DNA of 27,458 bases from positions 1-27,458 of IMG/VR virus record IMGVR_UViG_3300022169_000024; one strand, written 5' to 3'. This document shows, in pieces, positions 1 through 6,943 of this stretch. Below the pieces are notes generated by a model. It saw only the letters and a program-made list of their open reading frames with translations. It was not told where the DNA came from and ran no database searches. Both the position numbers and the translations under genes were made by a program. Each line of letters starts with the position of its first letter. Positions within the stretch are counted from its first letter, which is position 1. This stretch comes from a virus.

Positions 1-88
1 CAGGTATATCAATCCCTAGTCCTTCCTTTACTCTTCCATATTTAACATCAAGTATTTTATCTTTTATTATTTTTGCTTGAGCAATCAT
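1..88 (-). CDS. 5' end of a replication gene, possibly helicase (partial)
   Basis: An open frame starts at the ATG at 88-86, which overlaps the stop of the SSB-like gene in a TAATG arrangement, and runs off the window edge after 29 codons. The visible residues begin MIAQAKIIKDKILDVKYGRV and are charged. Too little is present for a domain call. Its place directly after ERF and SSB-like genes suggests a replication or recombination protein. The phrase VKYGRVKEGL is reminiscent of the N-termini of phage DnaB-like helicases, but that is a memory-based guess. Confidence 0.5.
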   Translation of the reverse strand, partial: MIAQAKIIKDKILDVKYGRVKEGLGIDIP

Positions 89-429
89 TAAAAAGGTAAA
101 TCTGCAGATACTTCTCTATCTGGTTGCTGTGCTGAATTAGTTACTTCTTGTTCTGTCTTACTAATTTTCCATCCATTAATAGAATTAAAATACTTAGTTT
201 CACCTTGTGGATTTACCCAAGCTCTACCTCTTAAGTTTATTCCAATTTCAACAAAATCTCCTGCTCCGAACTGTGATAGGTAGTCTATACTATCGTTAGT
301 GAATTCTACGCAAATAGTTTGAGGATATTGAGAACTTAAATCTGTTTCTAAAATAAGATTTGCCTTTTTCATTCTCTCTGTAATTTGTACAGTTTTTTGA
401 ATTTCTTTAATTTTTCCAGTAATTTCCAT
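88..429 (-). CDS. Single-stranded DNA-binding-like protein (DUF3127 type)
   Basis: This 113-residue protein has the length and beta-rich pattern of small OB-fold proteins of the DUF3127 type found in Bacteroidota and their phages. Residues 1-80 carry alternating hydrophobic strands, including the segment ending GRAWVNPQGETKYFNSINGW. The C-terminus ends in ADLPF, which resembles the acidic, Phe-terminated tip that SSB proteins use to recruit partners. It lies 5 bp downstream of the ERF annealase gene, so the two are probably co-translated and act together on single-stranded DNA. The family assignment is by recognition. The OB fold and the tip function are inference. Confidence 0.7.
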   Translation of the reverse strand: MEITGKIKEIQKTVQITERMKKANLILETDLSSQYPQTICVEFTNDSIDYLSQFGAGDFVEIGINLRGRAWVNPQGETKYFNSINGWKISKTEQEVTNSAQQPDREVSADLPF

Positions 430-434
430 AGTTT

Positions 435-977
435 TTAATTTAAAAGTTGTTTTTCAGTTTGTGATTCAATAGTATATTTTGATTTTATATTTTCAACACT
501 ACCTCCAGTTAAAATATATTCTTTAGCTTTTTTAAAAGCTTCTGAATCTGGTTTTAAAATAGGTTTTAACTTTGGTTTAGCAGGATAGTTTGGTTTTTGA
601 GTTAATCCATTACCACTAGCTAAATTAGCATCATCATCTACTGCTTGTAAAGCTAGTAAAGATCCTAAAGTATATCTTCTATAATAAGTTATTTGTGATC
701 CCATTTTTTGTGGATCATTTAATGCTGCTAACTTAATTGAACTATAAACAGCGCCAGTGCCATCTAAACATATGATCTTTGTATATACTGAGTCTTCTTC
801 AATTGGTTGCAATAGAAGTAATCTGTGTTTCTCTAAATACGGTTGTAGTTGTTGTATTAAAGAGTTTATATCAAAATATTTAGATTTAAAAAAAGGATTT
901 TTAGCATCTTTACTAATACCACCTAACTCTAGTTGTAGTTCAAATAATTTTTCGTTGATACTTTTTGTTTTGCTCAT
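435..977 (-). CDS. erf: ERF-family single-strand annealing protein
   Basis: The 180-residue protein matches the ERF superfamily of phage single-strand annealing recombinases. Visible hallmarks are the N-terminal helix with KDAKNPFFKSKYFDINSL (about residues 23-40), the QPYLEKHRLLLLQP segment (45-58), and the core GSQITYYRRYTLGSLLALQA followed by VDDDAN (93-118). ERF proteins form rings on single-stranded DNA and promote annealing for circularisation or recombination-dependent replication. The C-terminal 60 residues are Lys/Pro-rich and look like a linker plus a small tail domain. It is preceded by a 40-codon gene with a 2 bp gap and followed by an SSB-like gene. The PD-(D/E)XK exonuclease that could feed it resected ends is encoded far away, at 25072-26109. 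Confidence 0.93.
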   Translation of the reverse strand: MSKTKSINEKLFELQLELGGISKDAKNPFFKSKYFDINSLIQQLQPYLEKHRLLLLQPIEEDSVYTKIICLDGTGAVYSSIKLAALNDPQKMGSQITYYRRYTLGSLLALQAVDDDANLASGNGLTQKPNYPAKPKLKPILKPDSEAFKKAKEYILTGGSVENIKSKYTIESQTEKQLLN

Positions 978-979
978 CT

Positions 980-1102
980 TTAAGTAATTTGTTTTTTAAG
1001 TTGTTTAATTTGTTCTTTTAGTTCTAAAATCTCACCTTCTAATCTAGAAACCTTAACTTCAGCTTGTTCTTTTTTCATGATTTCATAAAATGTTCTACTC
1101 AT
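980..1102 (-). CDS. 40-residue leucine-zipper-like protein
   Basis: A 40-codon frame begins with ATG at 1102-1100 and ends with TAA two bases before the ERF start. The product begins MSRTFYEIMKKEQAEVKVSR and continues with heptad-spaced Leu/Ile residues (LEGEILELKEQIKQLKKQ), so it should form a single coiled coil. It is the first gene after the promoter at 1120-1152 and has an AT-rich leader with no Shine-Dalgarno site. Tight packing, a clean heptad pattern and promoter proximity support it being real. The function is unknown. It could dimerise or bind ERF. Confidence 0.75.
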   Translation of the reverse strand: MSRTFYEIMKKEQAEVKVSRLEGEILELKEQIKQLKKQIT

Positions 1103-1119
1103 AATTATTTTGTTTTAAA

Positions 1120-1152
1120 CAAATATATAACAAATTTTAATATAAAAACAAA
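1120..1152 (-). promoter_or_regulatory. Bacteroidota-type promoter for the ERF/SSB operon
   Basis: Read on the minus strand, TTTG at 1152-1149 is followed by a 21 bp spacer and TATATTTG at 1127-1120. This matches the Bacteroidota sigma-70 consensus TTTG-N19-21-TAnnTTTG at every fixed position. The expected transcription start lies roughly 10 bp before the ATG at 1102. The -33 element is part of the T-tract of the preceding terminator. Confidence 0.7.
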
Positions 1153-1186
1153 AAAAGGTAGAAAATTAATCCTACCTCTTTCTACC
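1150..1186 (-). terminator. Intrinsic terminator after the NinG operon
   Basis: On the minus strand GGTAGAAA (1186-1179) pairs perfectly with TTTCTACC (1164-1157) across a 14-base loop. Seven Ts follow at 1156-1150. It sits 22 bp after the ninG-like stop. A shorter alternative pairing inside the loop (GGTAG with CTACC) is also possible. Confidence 0.7.
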
Positions 1187-1207
1187 AAAACAAAACAAAA
1201 CAAAAAT

Positions 1208-1597
1208 CTATATAAGTTTTTTTAATTTTATTGAATAATTTTTAATCATATCATTTAATTCATCATTAGAAAACTTAACTAATATTCTACTTAAACATTC
1301 TAATTCATTAGATAATTCTATTCCTAACATTTTAGAAAACTTATATTGTTCTCCATACCTAAAAACATTACAACCTACACATTGTGGTTTTACATTACGT
1401 TCGTCCCATCTAATTGAATAGTGTTTCCTACTCATAAAATGGCCTGCTTGTATTTCTTTCCAATGTAATTTTTTCTCGCAAGTAATACAAACACAAAAAC
1501 CATCAGAATCAGCATTACTCAATCTAATCCATTGACTAAATACAATATCTAATTTCTTAACTAGACTACTTCTAGATGGTTTCTTAATTTTAGGCAT
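1208..1597 (-). CDS. ninG: NinG/Rap-like recombination endonuclease
   Basis: The 129-residue protein carries the zinc-dependent NinG (lambda Rap) pattern: CITC at residues 37-40, AGHFMSR at 51-57 with a further His at 59, and CVGCN at 73-77. Lambda Rap is a structure-specific endonuclease that cuts branched recombination intermediates such as D-loops and Holliday junctions. The protein is shorter than lambda NinG (about 200 residues) but keeps the full Cys/His core. It overlaps the upstream 81-codon gene by 8 bp. Together with ERF, the SSB-like protein and the PD-(D/E)XK exonuclease it gives a full recombination set. An HNH-like nuclease with another role is the main alternative. Confidence 0.85.
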   Translation of the reverse strand: MPKIKKPSRSSLVKKLDIVFSQWIRLSNADSDGFCVCITCEKKLHWKEIQAGHFMSRKHYSIRWDERNVKPQCVGCNVFRYGEQYKFSKMLGIELSNELECLSRILVKFSNDELNDMIKNYSIKLKKLI

Positions 1598-1835
1598 CTA
1601 AATGGTGTAATAACTCTTTGCCAATAACTTCATCAATGCCTTTTATTTGCTTATAAATATATTTACTATCAGATTTAACTTTAGTTTTTTCAGCTTTTAA
1701 AGAATCTATACCTAAGTTAGTGTATTGAATAGCATCTAATTCTAAAAGTAAATCTGTTCTAGACTTTACAGATAAATTAAAATCTTTTGCTATTTTTTCT
1801 GCTAAATCTCTAATTGTTTTTTCTTCTTGTGACAT
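1590..1835 (-). CDS. Unknown 81-residue helical protein upstream of NinG
   Basis: A charged, helical protein of 81 residues that begins MSQEEKTIRDLAEKIAKDFN and ends HLDA. No catalytic or metal-binding motif is visible. It overlaps the ninG-like start by 8 bp, so the two are probably translationally coupled. It is the first gene downstream of the promoter at 1888-1919. Its place suggests a small partner of the recombination genes. The function is not recognised. Confidence 0.75.
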   Translation of the reverse strand: MSQEEKTIRDLAEKIAKDFNLSVKSRTDLLLELDAIQYTNLGIDSLKAEKTKVKSDSKYIYKQIKGIDEVIGKELLHHLDA

Positions 1836-1887
1836 TAATTTTTAAAAAAAATATTTATATTATTATTAATACTTTACCACTACCCAC

Positions 1888-1919
1888 CAAATTTACAATG
1901 TTTTTTACAAACAAGTAAA
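1888..1919 (-). promoter_or_regulatory. Bacteroidota-type promoter for the ninG operon
   Basis: On the minus strand TTTA (1919-1916) is followed by a 20 bp spacer and TAAATTTG (1895-1888). The -7 box matches TAnnTTTG exactly and the -33 box matches TTTG at three of four bases. It lies in the 124 bp gap after the holin gene, about 50 bp before the ATG at 1835. Confidence 0.6.
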
Positions 1920-1959
1920 CTTTTAGAACTGTAAGTTATTTACAAGATATAAACAACCT

Positions 1960-2376
1960 TTACCGGTGTTTGTTATTACCCATTATCTTTTCAGCTCCTC
2001 TTGAGCCAAAGTAACCAATAAAAACTATTTGTAGTAAGTCTTTTACTGTTTCTAGTTCTTCTAATTGTAATGACCAACCAATTATAAACGATATTGTAAG
2101 AAATGCCAAAGTTAATGGTCTTACGTTCTGAGCTAACCAACTTGTAGACTTGGAATCAGCTACCCACCTTTTGGTGATGCCATCCATTTCAGTACGCTCT
2201 AGTTCTAGTTTTTTAAGTGCAAGTTCTTTATCTTCTTTAGACATATCAGAACCTCCTATAATAGCCTGTATAACGCTTCCTACAGCCGTATCTCCTGCTA
2301 TTGAACCAACTACGTTAGGAATCTTTTTTAATAGAAACTGACCTACTTTTGTATCTTTGAATTTTTTCTTGTCCAT
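1960..2376 (-). CDS. 3TM-type phage holin
   Basis: The 138-residue product resembles the GTA/phage 3TM holin family. It has a basic N-terminus, a weakly hydrophobic Gly/Ala/Ile-rich stretch (about 22-41), a charged helix (45-70) ending in an arm with KRWVADSKSTSWLAQNVRP, a clear membrane segment (about 86-103) and a second hydrophobic segment (about 112-124). Holins of this type insert in the inner membrane and release the endolysin or dissipate the membrane potential. It follows the M15 peptidase gene after 18 bp, as expected for a lysis cassette. Family membership is by recognition. The topology is inferred from hydrophobicity. Confidence 0.75.
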   Translation of the reverse strand: MDKKKFKDTKVGQFLLKKIPNVVGSIAGDTAVGSVIQAIIGGSDMSKEDKELALKKLELERTEMDGITKRWVADSKSTSWLAQNVRPLTLAFLTISFIIGWSLQLEELETVKDLLQIVFIGYFGSRGAEKIMGNNKHR

Positions 2377-2394
2377 AACGTGTTTCCAACTGTA

Positions 2395-2763
2395 TTAGTA
2401 AGTCCAGATGACGTTAGGTGATTTGTTTTCGTCAGAATCAACGTGGATGAAGTTGTTAGCGATTCCGATACGGTTAAATCCTGCATCTTGCAATGCTGTA
2501 ATGATAATCCATCTTTCTCGTGAACCCGAACAGGAAATGTCTGCTGCTTTACCCTTGAGATGGGCAGAGTCAATTGGCTTCTTTCCAAGCCTTCTGTAGA
2601 TTTCAATATTATGCTCTTGTGTTCTGTAGCCGCTATTGATTTTAAATGGGATGTCTGCCATATGTCTTGCATCATCAAGCATTGAAAGAAAGTTAGCATC
2701 CATATTGATCCCACTATTAGGTAGATCAGGCGAATCAAATTCATCTAGTGTAAAGTATTTCAT
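2395..2763 (-). CDS. Peptidase M15 endolysin (D-Ala-D-Ala/L-Ala-D-Glu type)
   Basis: The 122-residue protein is a compact M15A (PF08291-type) zinc peptidase. The zinc ligands can be placed at His68 and Asp75 in SAHLKGKAADI and at His107 in FIHVDSD. The preceding GYRTQEHN segment (45-52) is also typical. Such enzymes cleave peptidoglycan cross-bridge peptides and serve as phage endolysins. No signal peptide is present, so export should depend on the holin. Its ATG overlaps the stop of the upstream membrane-protein gene by 4 bp. It is full length for the family's minimal catalytic domain. Confidence 0.9.
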   Translation of the reverse strand: MKYFTLDEFDSPDLPNSGINMDANFLSMLDDARHMADIPFKINSGYRTQEHNIEIYRRLGKKPIDSAHLKGKAADISCSGSRERWIIITALQDAGFNRIGIANNFIHVDSDENKSPNVIWTY

Positions 2764-3020
2764 TTGCGTTTAAAGTTTTGCTTAATGTCTTTAATCTCGT
2801 TTTGTAGTATTTCAAACTTTAAGTCAATTTCTTTTTCGCTTATTTTTTGAGGTGGTAATGTCTTGGCTTCTTCAACTTCTATTTCTAGAATCGCAATCTT
2901 ACTATTTAATGTATAATAACTTCCTACTAATGAAATTATCATTGTTACAATCATTACTATATTAGCTAGGGATAAAGAAAAGTCTGCTTTCCCATCGCCA
3001 TCTATATCTACTTTCGCCAT
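2760..3020 (-). CDS. Small membrane protein with DxDGDG motif and coiled coil
   Basis: The 86-residue product has three parts. The N-terminus holds the EF-hand-like loop DIDGDGKAD (residues 5-13). One transmembrane helix follows at about 16-38. The rest is a charged coiled coil (about 42-83). It starts in a TAATG overlap with the 50-codon gene upstream and overlaps the M15 endolysin start by 4 bp. Position and architecture suggest a lysis accessory protein such as a holin, antiholin or spanin-like factor. No lipobox is visible, so a classical o-spanin is unlikely. Calcium binding by the loop is inferred only from the Asp spacing. Confidence 0.8.
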   Translation of the reverse strand: MAKVDIDGDGKADFSLSLANIVMIVTMIISLVGSYYTLNSKIAILEIEVEEAKTLPPQKISEKEIDLKFEILQNEIKDIKQNFKRK

Positions 3021-3172
3021 TATTTTTTTAGTGCTTTTATTATCTGTATAATTGTAAACGCAAAGGTTGCAATCAAGACTAAAGTTTGGAGGTAAGGATT
3101 TATTTCAGAGATGCTTATTGCCAATGCTGAGATGTTTATTCCGTATATTCCAAAAATCTTTAAGTCTTCCAT
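3020..3172 (-). CDS. 50-residue hydrophobic membrane protein, holin-like
   Basis: ATG at 3172-3170 follows the LamG-protein stop by one base, and the frame ends in a TAATG overlap with the next gene. The product begins MEDLKIFGIYGINISALAIS and has two hydrophobic stretches (about 6-23 and 30-46) before a basic KALKK end. Size, two putative membrane segments, a positively charged tail and the place at the head of the lysis cassette fit a class II-like small holin. The family is not identified. Confidence 0.75.
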   Translation of the reverse strand: MEDLKIFGIYGINISALAISISEINPYLQTLVLIATFAFTIIQIIKALKK

Positions 3173-3173
3173 T

Positions 3174-5507
3174 TTATTCGTTGTAAAGAGCGGTTACTTC
3201 TCCGCTGTCTAATACTCTATTAAATATTCTTACTTGGTCTAATTTTCCATCAAGATAAAAGAAGTTTCCTCCTGCTGCATTAGCATTATATGCACCTAAT
3301 AAATTAAGTCCAGTATCATTTGCTGCAGGAGCATTATCTACATCATTATTACTCGCTACTTCAACTCCATTAACATAAATTATTGCAGCTTTACCGCCAA
3401 CAAGCGTAGAACTTTTAGTACAAACAATGTTATACCAATTTCCTGTTGCAACAACCCCTGCATTTGTACTTAAAGTATTAGCTCCACCCTTAAAATCTAA
3501 ACTACCATTAGCCATTGCATTAACATAAACTCTATAATTAATCTGTAAAGTAATTAAAGAGTCGTAATCTGACAAGGTGTCAAAATTTACCCAAAAAGAT
3601 AAAGTAAAATTATTATTTCTATCTACTCCAGTTGGCAGACTAATAAGACTACTACTCCCATTAAACACCGCAGCTTTATCTATATACCCTGAAGCATAAG
3701 TAACATTACTTGCAGTACCATTATAATTACCTTCGGCATCGTTAGCATTATCTTCAAACTTATATAAAGCTAATTCACTTGAGTCTCCAAATGGGTTAGT
3801 TGCGTTTCTTGTTACATATGGCAGAGCTTCCTCGGCAAATGCCATATAGATGTGTGTTTCTCCGCTTCCATTAGTGTTTGCGTAGTTTTGATTTAAAACA
3901 AACCCTGAAGATGTAAATTGTATTCCACGGAGTGTATTGCCAGTAACTTCTAACGATGATGATTCAGCGAAAAGGACAGTATCATTTTCATAAGGAACAG
4001 TTCCTGTTTCTCTTTTATTATCATACATCATCCAGTTTCTACCTGTAGTAGTTGATTTTATCATCACAAATGCTGGTCTAAACCCTAAATTTACAGGCAC
4101 ATCTGTAGCTCCACCCCCAACATAAGACCCTATCTTAGAAAAGCCATCTACTGAATGAAAGCAGTAGGCAACATAAGACTGTCCACTAACAGAAATTCCA
4201 CTACCTAAAGAAAAAGTTGTTGAGGTTGGTGCTGTATTATTCCAAAAAGTATTATTTGTTTCTTCTGCACTTGTTTCATTTAACCTTAATGCTCTATCTG
4301 TTTGATTTGTTAAAGCTGATGAATTTACAAACCAAGAGTCAGTAAAACTTGTTGTTTTTACAATTACTAAATCAGGGGTTGAATTAAGTCCGTGCCCAGC
4401 GGTAAGTGTTGATGCATCTGATGTAAATGTTGAAATACTAAACCCTGCATCTACATTAGCAGACACTTGACTTGTTATTGTACCATATGTATTGCTTACT
4501 GCTGCACCTCCTGCTTTCCAATTCCAAGCTACGTATGTTTCACTACTATTATTAATTCCATTATAGGAACCCATATTAAAACCATTAGCACTAAAAGAAG
4601 TAACCGCAGTTGTTTCGTTAAATTGAGAATTGGTAAGATTAGTATATATTTGTTGAGTGCTACCTCTAACAGAATCTTGTAAATAGTGGTTTTCAGTACC
4701 ATCACGCCTTTTTATCCAAGTAAAATCAGGTTGAAATCCTACACTTGTTATAGCTTGTGTACTACTATTACCTGTATATAAAACAGAATTAAAATAACTA
4801 GTAGGCACTATAGTAGGCACACAGTAAACCTCATTGTAAAGCGATGCTACTTGAGTAGCGTTTAAAGCTGAAGAGAATATTCTTACTTGGTCTATTTGTC
4901 CTGTGAAAAAGTCTGTGTCAGTAGTACCATCTCCTCCAATGCTTGTAGGCTCTGAATTAGAAAATGAAGTTATGGAATTAGAGGCGGTTTCAGCACTGCC
5001 ATTATTTATATAAATTTTGGCACTTGTAGAATCAACAGTAACTGCTATATGATTCCATTGATTTAAAGTTATTGTACCAGCACTATTAAAAACTAAAGTG
5101 CTACCACTACTACCCCTTAGTAAAAAACGAATTGTGTTATCACTCATTATTTCAATAAGATTCCAATAAAAAGTTGAATCATTACGATACCCTATAATAG
5201 CTTCCTGACTAGCCGAAGATGGTTTTACCCATATAGAAATTGTTTGCGCACCGCCAAATGTATTTAAAGGACTTGATGTTCCTAAACTAATAACACTACT
5301 ACTCCCATTAAACTCCGCAGCATTTCCAAACTTACCTTGTACGTTAAAGTTTACGTCTGTAGCTGCACCGTTGTAAGTGTCCTTCTCATCCGCAGCAGTT
5401 GACATCTTGTAGTAGGCTACGTTTGTAGTAGGATAGTCATTGGTGTTGGTAGTACAAGAGCCACCTGCGGCAGCATCGTTTGAATTTATTAATCTCTTAG
5501 AGAGCAT
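3174..5507 (-). CDS. Double-LamG tail fibre / receptor-binding protein
   Basis: This 777-residue protein has a LamG/concanavalin-like domain near the N-terminus (about 25-227), a middle region (about 228-565) and a second LamG domain (about 575-777). The two LamG domains share AAEFNGSSSVISL versus AAVFNGSSSLISL near the start and a DQVRIF...ALYNE-type end. The middle holds two copies of a phage domain with phrases such as GFQPDFTWIKRRDGTENHYL and GFRPAFVMIKSTTTGRNW. LamG domains usually bind glycans, so a role in host adsorption is likely. It is the last structural gene before the lysis cassette, a usual place for adhesins. The N-terminal virion-attachment region is very short (about 25 residues). 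Confidence 0.8.
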   Translation of the reverse strand: MLSKRLINSNDAAAGGSCTTNTNDYPTTNVAYYKMSTAADEKDTYNGAATDVNFNVQGKFGNAAEFNGSSSVISLGTSSPLNTFGGAQTISIWVKPSSASQEAIIGYRNDSTFYWNLIEIMSDNTIRFLLRGSSGSTLVFNSAGTITLNQWNHIAVTVDSTSAKIYINNGSAETASNSITSFSNSEPTSIGGDGTTDTDFFTGQIDQVRIFSSALNATQVASLYNEVYCVPTIVPTSYFNSVLYTGNSSTQAITSVGFQPDFTWIKRRDGTENHYLQDSVRGSTQQIYTNLTNSQFNETTAVTSFSANGFNMGSYNGINNSSETYVAWNWKAGGAAVSNTYGTITSQVSANVDAGFSISTFTSDASTLTAGHGLNSTPDLVIVKTTSFTDSWFVNSSALTNQTDRALRLNETSAEETNNTFWNNTAPTSTTFSLGSGISVSGQSYVAYCFHSVDGFSKIGSYVGGGATDVPVNLGFRPAFVMIKSTTTGRNWMMYDNKRETGTVPYENDTVLFAESSSLEVTGNTLRGIQFTSSGFVLNQNYANTNGSGETHIYMAFAEEALPYVTRNATNPFGDSSELALYKFEDNANDAEGNYNGTASNVTYASGYIDKAAVFNGSSSLISLPTGVDRNNNFTLSFWVNFDTLSDYDSLITLQINYRVYVNAMANGSLDFKGGANTLSTNAGVVATGNWYNIVCTKSSTLVGGKAAIIYVNGVEVASNNDVDNAPAANDTGLNLLGAYNANAAGGNFFYLDGKLDQVRIFNRVLDSGEVTALYNE

Positions 5508-5508
5508 A

Positions 5509-6045
5509 TTATTCTATTTCAGGTGAAAAACTATAAGAGTATTTTTTTACATCTAAATACGTTTCTAACGCATTAATTTCTTCTTCAAATGTGTCTGATT
5601 TTGTAATAACGTCTAAGCGTTCTGCTGCTATCGCTTCAGGTATATCAACAGCTCTTTCTGCTTTTCTTATAACATACCAATCAGTTGGTTTTAATAAACT
5701 TCCTGCTTGTGATTTAATGCTTGATATTTTTTCAGCTTTTAAGGCATCTACATCGTAAACAGGTTTGGTTTCTCCTGTTGGTTCTCTATCGTCTCCTAGT
5801 ACTTCGTAAGTAGCATCAAAGTCAATGTCAATTACAGCGTATGTGAATATTTTCTTTTTCTTATTGAATGCCAAAGAACCTAGCTTTTGGCTTTGAGAAT
5901 CGTATGCAGGTGTAACAACATCGTAAAGACCGTAATCTGAATGTTTAGCACGTCTAAAGTTTAGGTGCAATCCATTTTCATCTGTCCAAGTCTGTGGAAT
6001 ACTTCTGTAAGTTTTGATGTTTCCATCTATTTCTATTGCTTTCAT
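5509..6045 (-). CDS. Phage tail-associated protein, function unknown
   Basis: The 178-residue product begins MKAIEIDGNIKTYRSIPQTW and has a beta-rich first half followed by helical segments (KAEKISSIKSQAGSLL and a later LDVITKSDTFEEEINALETY region). The helical part resembles tail-fibre assembly or DUF4376-like proteins that contain a DWYVIRKAE-type phrase. It lies 1 bp from both neighbours, between two fibre-like genes. A role as fibre component or fibre chaperone is plausible but not shown. Confidence 0.65.
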   Translation of the reverse strand: MKAIEIDGNIKTYRSIPQTWTDENGLHLNFRRAKHSDYGLYDVVTPAYDSQSQKLGSLAFNKKKKIFTYAVIDIDFDATYEVLGDDREPTGETKPVYDVDALKAEKISSIKSQAGSLLKPTDWYVIRKAERAVDIPEAIAAERLDVITKSDTFEEEINALETYLDVKKYSYSFSPEIE

Positions 6046-6046
6046 C

Positions 6047-6550
6047 TTATTGTGCTTTTGAGATTGATAACCAGTAGTCTCCGCTTCCTGCTACTACTAT
6101 TTGAATTAAATTAGAAACTGTTCCGTCATAAGTTCCTGCTACAATTTTACTTCCTGCTGGAAAAGTAGGTACAAAGTCACCTGTAAGAATTAAATCCTTA
6201 ACCATTCCTACTCCTACGTTTGTAAAAGTAAATGTAGAATCTGCTGTTATTGTTTTAGTAAATACTTGAGCAGAAGAAAAATCTACAGCCAAAGCTGCAA
6301 CTGCTGCCGAAGTTGTAAATTCAGTTCCTAGCTTTGCATAAGTGATGCCATCGTCTGCTAATGAAATAGTTACGTTTCCAGTTGCTGAATCTCTTACAAT
6401 TGGTGCTGTAGCGGTTATGGAATTTACATCACCTGCATCATCTGAATAGAGTTCAGTAAAGTTGTCATTCACTTTATCGAATGCCGATCTTAACGGATCG
6501 CCCGTCCCATCGTTAGCAGTAGTTCCTATATTAATTACTTGTTTAGCCAT
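6047..6550 (-). CDS. Tail fibre or appendage protein with KVNDNFTELY motif
   Basis: The 167-residue protein opens with MAKQVINIGTTANDGTGDPL and then FDKVNDNFTELYSDD (about 24-38). This is a recurrent N-terminal module of phage tail fibre and appendage proteins. The remainder is small-residue and beta-rich and ends SGDYWLSISKAQ, like a C-terminal sandwich domain. The module is thought to anchor fibres or seed trimers. It lies 16 bp after a microgene and directly before a second appendage-type gene. Confidence 0.7.
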   Translation of the reverse strand: MAKQVINIGTTANDGTGDPLRSAFDKVNDNFTELYSDDAGDVNSITATAPIVRDSATGNVTISLADDGITYAKLGTEFTTSAAVAALAVDFSSAQVFTKTITADSTFTFTNVGVGMVKDLILTGDFVPTFPAGSKIVAGTYDGTVSNLIQIVVAGSGDYWLSISKAQ

Positions 6551-6566
6551 TATTTATTTTTTAATA

Positions 6567-6719
6567 TTATGTTTGATCTGCTCTGTATAATGTTGAATCA
6601 CTTGTTACTAATGTTGAGTCTCCTGTAATACCATCACAAACAGGGTAAATCTTACCCCAAGAATTTGCTGCATTTCTTAAACCAAACCAACTTTCACAAT
6701 ATATTATTCCAAAATTCAT
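6567..6719 (-). CDS. 50-residue virion-region microprotein (paralogue B)
   Basis: ATG at 6719-6717, TAA at 6569-6567. The product begins MNFGIIYCESWFGLRNAANS, continues WGKIYPVCDG and ends in a Ser/Thr/Asp-rich tail. Its first 27 residues align with those of the neighbouring 28-codon gene (MNFGIIY, SWFG, WG.IYP), so both come from one duplication. The function is unknown. The place between connector and fibre genes suggests a small virion or assembly protein. Confidence 0.7.
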   Translation of the reverse strand: MNFGIIYCESWFGLRNAANSWGKIYPVCDGITGDSTLVTSDSTLYRADQT

Positions 6720-6728
6720 ATTGTTTTT

Positions 6729-6815
6729 TTATTGTATAGGATAAATATTTCCCCATCCATTAGTGGAATTTGTATTTCCAAACCAACTTATAGAATATAT
6801 TATTCCAAAATTCAT
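6729..6815 (-). CDS. 28-residue virion-region microprotein (paralogue A)
   Basis: ATG at 6815-6813 overlaps the TGA of the upstream 43-codon gene (ATGA). TAA is at 6731-6729, 9 bp before paralogue B. The product begins MNFGIIYSISWFGNTNSTNG and ends WGNIYPIQ. It matches paralogue B over its whole length but lacks B's C-terminal 23 residues. The conserved reading frame and the coupled start make it likely to be translated, despite its size. Confidence 0.65.
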   Translation of the reverse strand: MNFGIIYSISWFGNTNSTNGWGNIYPIQ

Positions 6816-6943
6816 ATTTTTGTCTTATCTATACTATAACAATAATTTTTTTCGCTTTTTGTTATATATTCTTTTTTAAGGTATTGAATTAACCTTTTAA
6901 CGTTTTTCTCTTTTGGTTTGTACGATCTTTTTATAAAACCCAT
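6812..6943 (-). CDS. 43-residue basic protein
   Basis: ATG at 6943-6941 lies inside the last codons of the connector gene (13 bp overlap) and the TGA overlaps the next ATG. The product begins MGFIKRSYKPKEKNVKRLIQ and is strongly basic throughout, with a YLKKEYITKS helix. No family is recognised. The charge suits nucleic-acid or acidic-partner binding. Overlaps at both ends support expression by coupling. Confidence 0.6.
   Translation of the reverse strand: MGFIKRSYKPKEKNVKRLIQYLKKEYITKSEKNYCYSIDKTKI

Noticed and set aside
1931-1963. Imperfect hairpin after the holin gene as a terminator
   Set aside because: The stem has a bulge and a G-U pair and no T-run follows on either strand, so termination cannot be supported.
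2343-2744. 133-codon open frame on the minus strand overlapping the endolysin
   Set aside because: It overlaps almost all of the M15 gene in another frame, has no recognisable domain, and the M15 frame carries complete zinc ligands.
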